Shown here in pieces: positions 63,804 through 64,000 of a stretch of 64,000 nucleotides of DNA. The position numbers were made by a program, and so were the translations under genes. The first letter of the stretch is position 1, and each line of letters opens with the position of its first letter. The DNA is from Eubacterium sp. (GTDB taxonomy: Bacteria > Bacillota > Clostridia > Lachnospirales > Lachnospiraceae). Where the stretch lies: positions 48,370-112,369 of the forward strand of contig JAFUVQ010000062.1 of assembly GCA_017477505.1 (NCBI GenBank), in the 5' to 3' direction. Under the pieces are notes generated by a model, which saw nothing but the letters and a program-made list of their open reading frames with translations, did no database searches and was not told the origin of the DNA.

Positions 63804-64000
63804 TTACTTTTTTGTATAACTCTTGATAAGCCCCTTGACATACTCATAGCTGTCAATATGCAGCAGCTTTGAGCCCACGATATAAATGAGCGCTCCCAGC
63901 GGAACCTGAATCAGCAAGGTTGCTACATCGGATAATCGTAGGAATTGAATCAGGAATATAATTGCTCCCATTACCGCAGACACTCCGATCTGCGGTAGCA
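63804..64000 (-). CDS. C-terminal end of a polysaccharide flippase (Wzx/MATE-like), 5' part outside window
   Basis: Sixty-five codons read from the minus strand to TAA at 63804: LPQIGVSAVMGAIIFLIQF, then ATLLIQVPLGALIYIVGSK and a tail ending YTKK. Two hydrophobic helices with the spacing of the last helices of Wzx-type flippases, which export lipid-linked glycan repeat units. Its position at the head of this sugar cluster fits. Confidence 0.75.
   Translation of the reverse strand, partial: LPQIGVSAVMGAIIFLIQFLRLSDVATLLIQVPLGALIYIVGSKLLHIDSYEYVKGLIKSYTKK

Noticed and set aside
1-64000. IS elements, prophage genes or CRISPR arrays
   Set aside because: No transposase, integrase, phage structural protein, Cas protein or regularly spaced repeat array was seen.

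Overview
This window looks like chromosomal DNA of a low-to-moderate GC Gram-positive anaerobe. The family Lachnospiraceae (Butyrivibrio/Roseburia-like) is my best guess. The reasons are family-typical proteins (DUF5688, DUF6145, SEC-C, BspA-like/SLH), purine-rich Shine-Dalgarno sites before almost every gene, two LtaS-type lipoteichoic acid synthases and a lysine riboswitch. Every gene I can support lies on the minus strand, so transcription runs from high to low coordinates across all 64 kb. I see no IS element, prophage or CRISPR array.

Layout in transcription order, right to left. (1) 58.1-64 kb: a surface polysaccharide cluster with a flippase end, a DegT aminotransferase, an acyltransferase broken by a one-base shift in a T7 run, WbqC-like, ATP-grasp and UDP-glucuronate-epimerase-like genes. 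It ends in a 58-codon orphan reading frame. (2) 49.8-58.1 kb: lysine riboswitch and dapA, a giant BspA-like/SLH surface protein, an array of four hairpins, dapB, DUF6145, coaX and dusB. Repeat elements overlap the stop codons of dapB and dusB. (3) 44.4-49.7 kb: a 3D-domain wall protein with thrC, then queD-queE-folE-queC for the queuosine precursor. (4) 34-44.4 kb: a diacylglycerol-kinase-like gene, then a tightly overlapping set (CapD-type dehydratase, DegT aminotransferase, sugar-phosphate transferase, amino-acid-ligase-like ATP-grasp), an HTH-Uma2 fusion, two glycosyltransferases and rfbD. (5) 26.7-33.9 kb: purB, purA, a short DUF5688 gene, cspA, two paralogous SGNH hydrolases and a TetR regulator with a perfect inverted-repeat operator. 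(6) 16.2-26.7 kb: a lone receiver protein and rarA, then SEC-C, UvrD helicase, a heterodimeric ABC exporter, argD and an M18 aminopeptidase. (7) 7.4-16.2 kb: a 1446-residue hybrid sensor protein whose HisKA phosphoacceptor His is Asn, then the operon panG-panB-panC-panD-coaBC, which spans most of the route from 2-ketoisovalerate to 4'-phosphopantetheine. (8) 1-7.4 kb: pyrE, a 49-residue membrane peptide, an LtaS-like enzyme, an Lrp/AsnC regulator, a patatin-like lipase, birA, tRNA-Gly and a second partial LtaS.

The strongest leads are these: a four-gene set predicting an aminoacylated (rather than acetylated) 4-amino-sugar; the panG leader hairpin that buries the ribosome binding site; the histidine-less hybrid kinase; the HTH-Uma2 fusion with a repeat-containing promoter; the frameshifted acyltransferase; and the repeats that touch stop codons. 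Many gene starts were moved downstream to the start codon with the better ribosome binding site; each case is explained in its entry.
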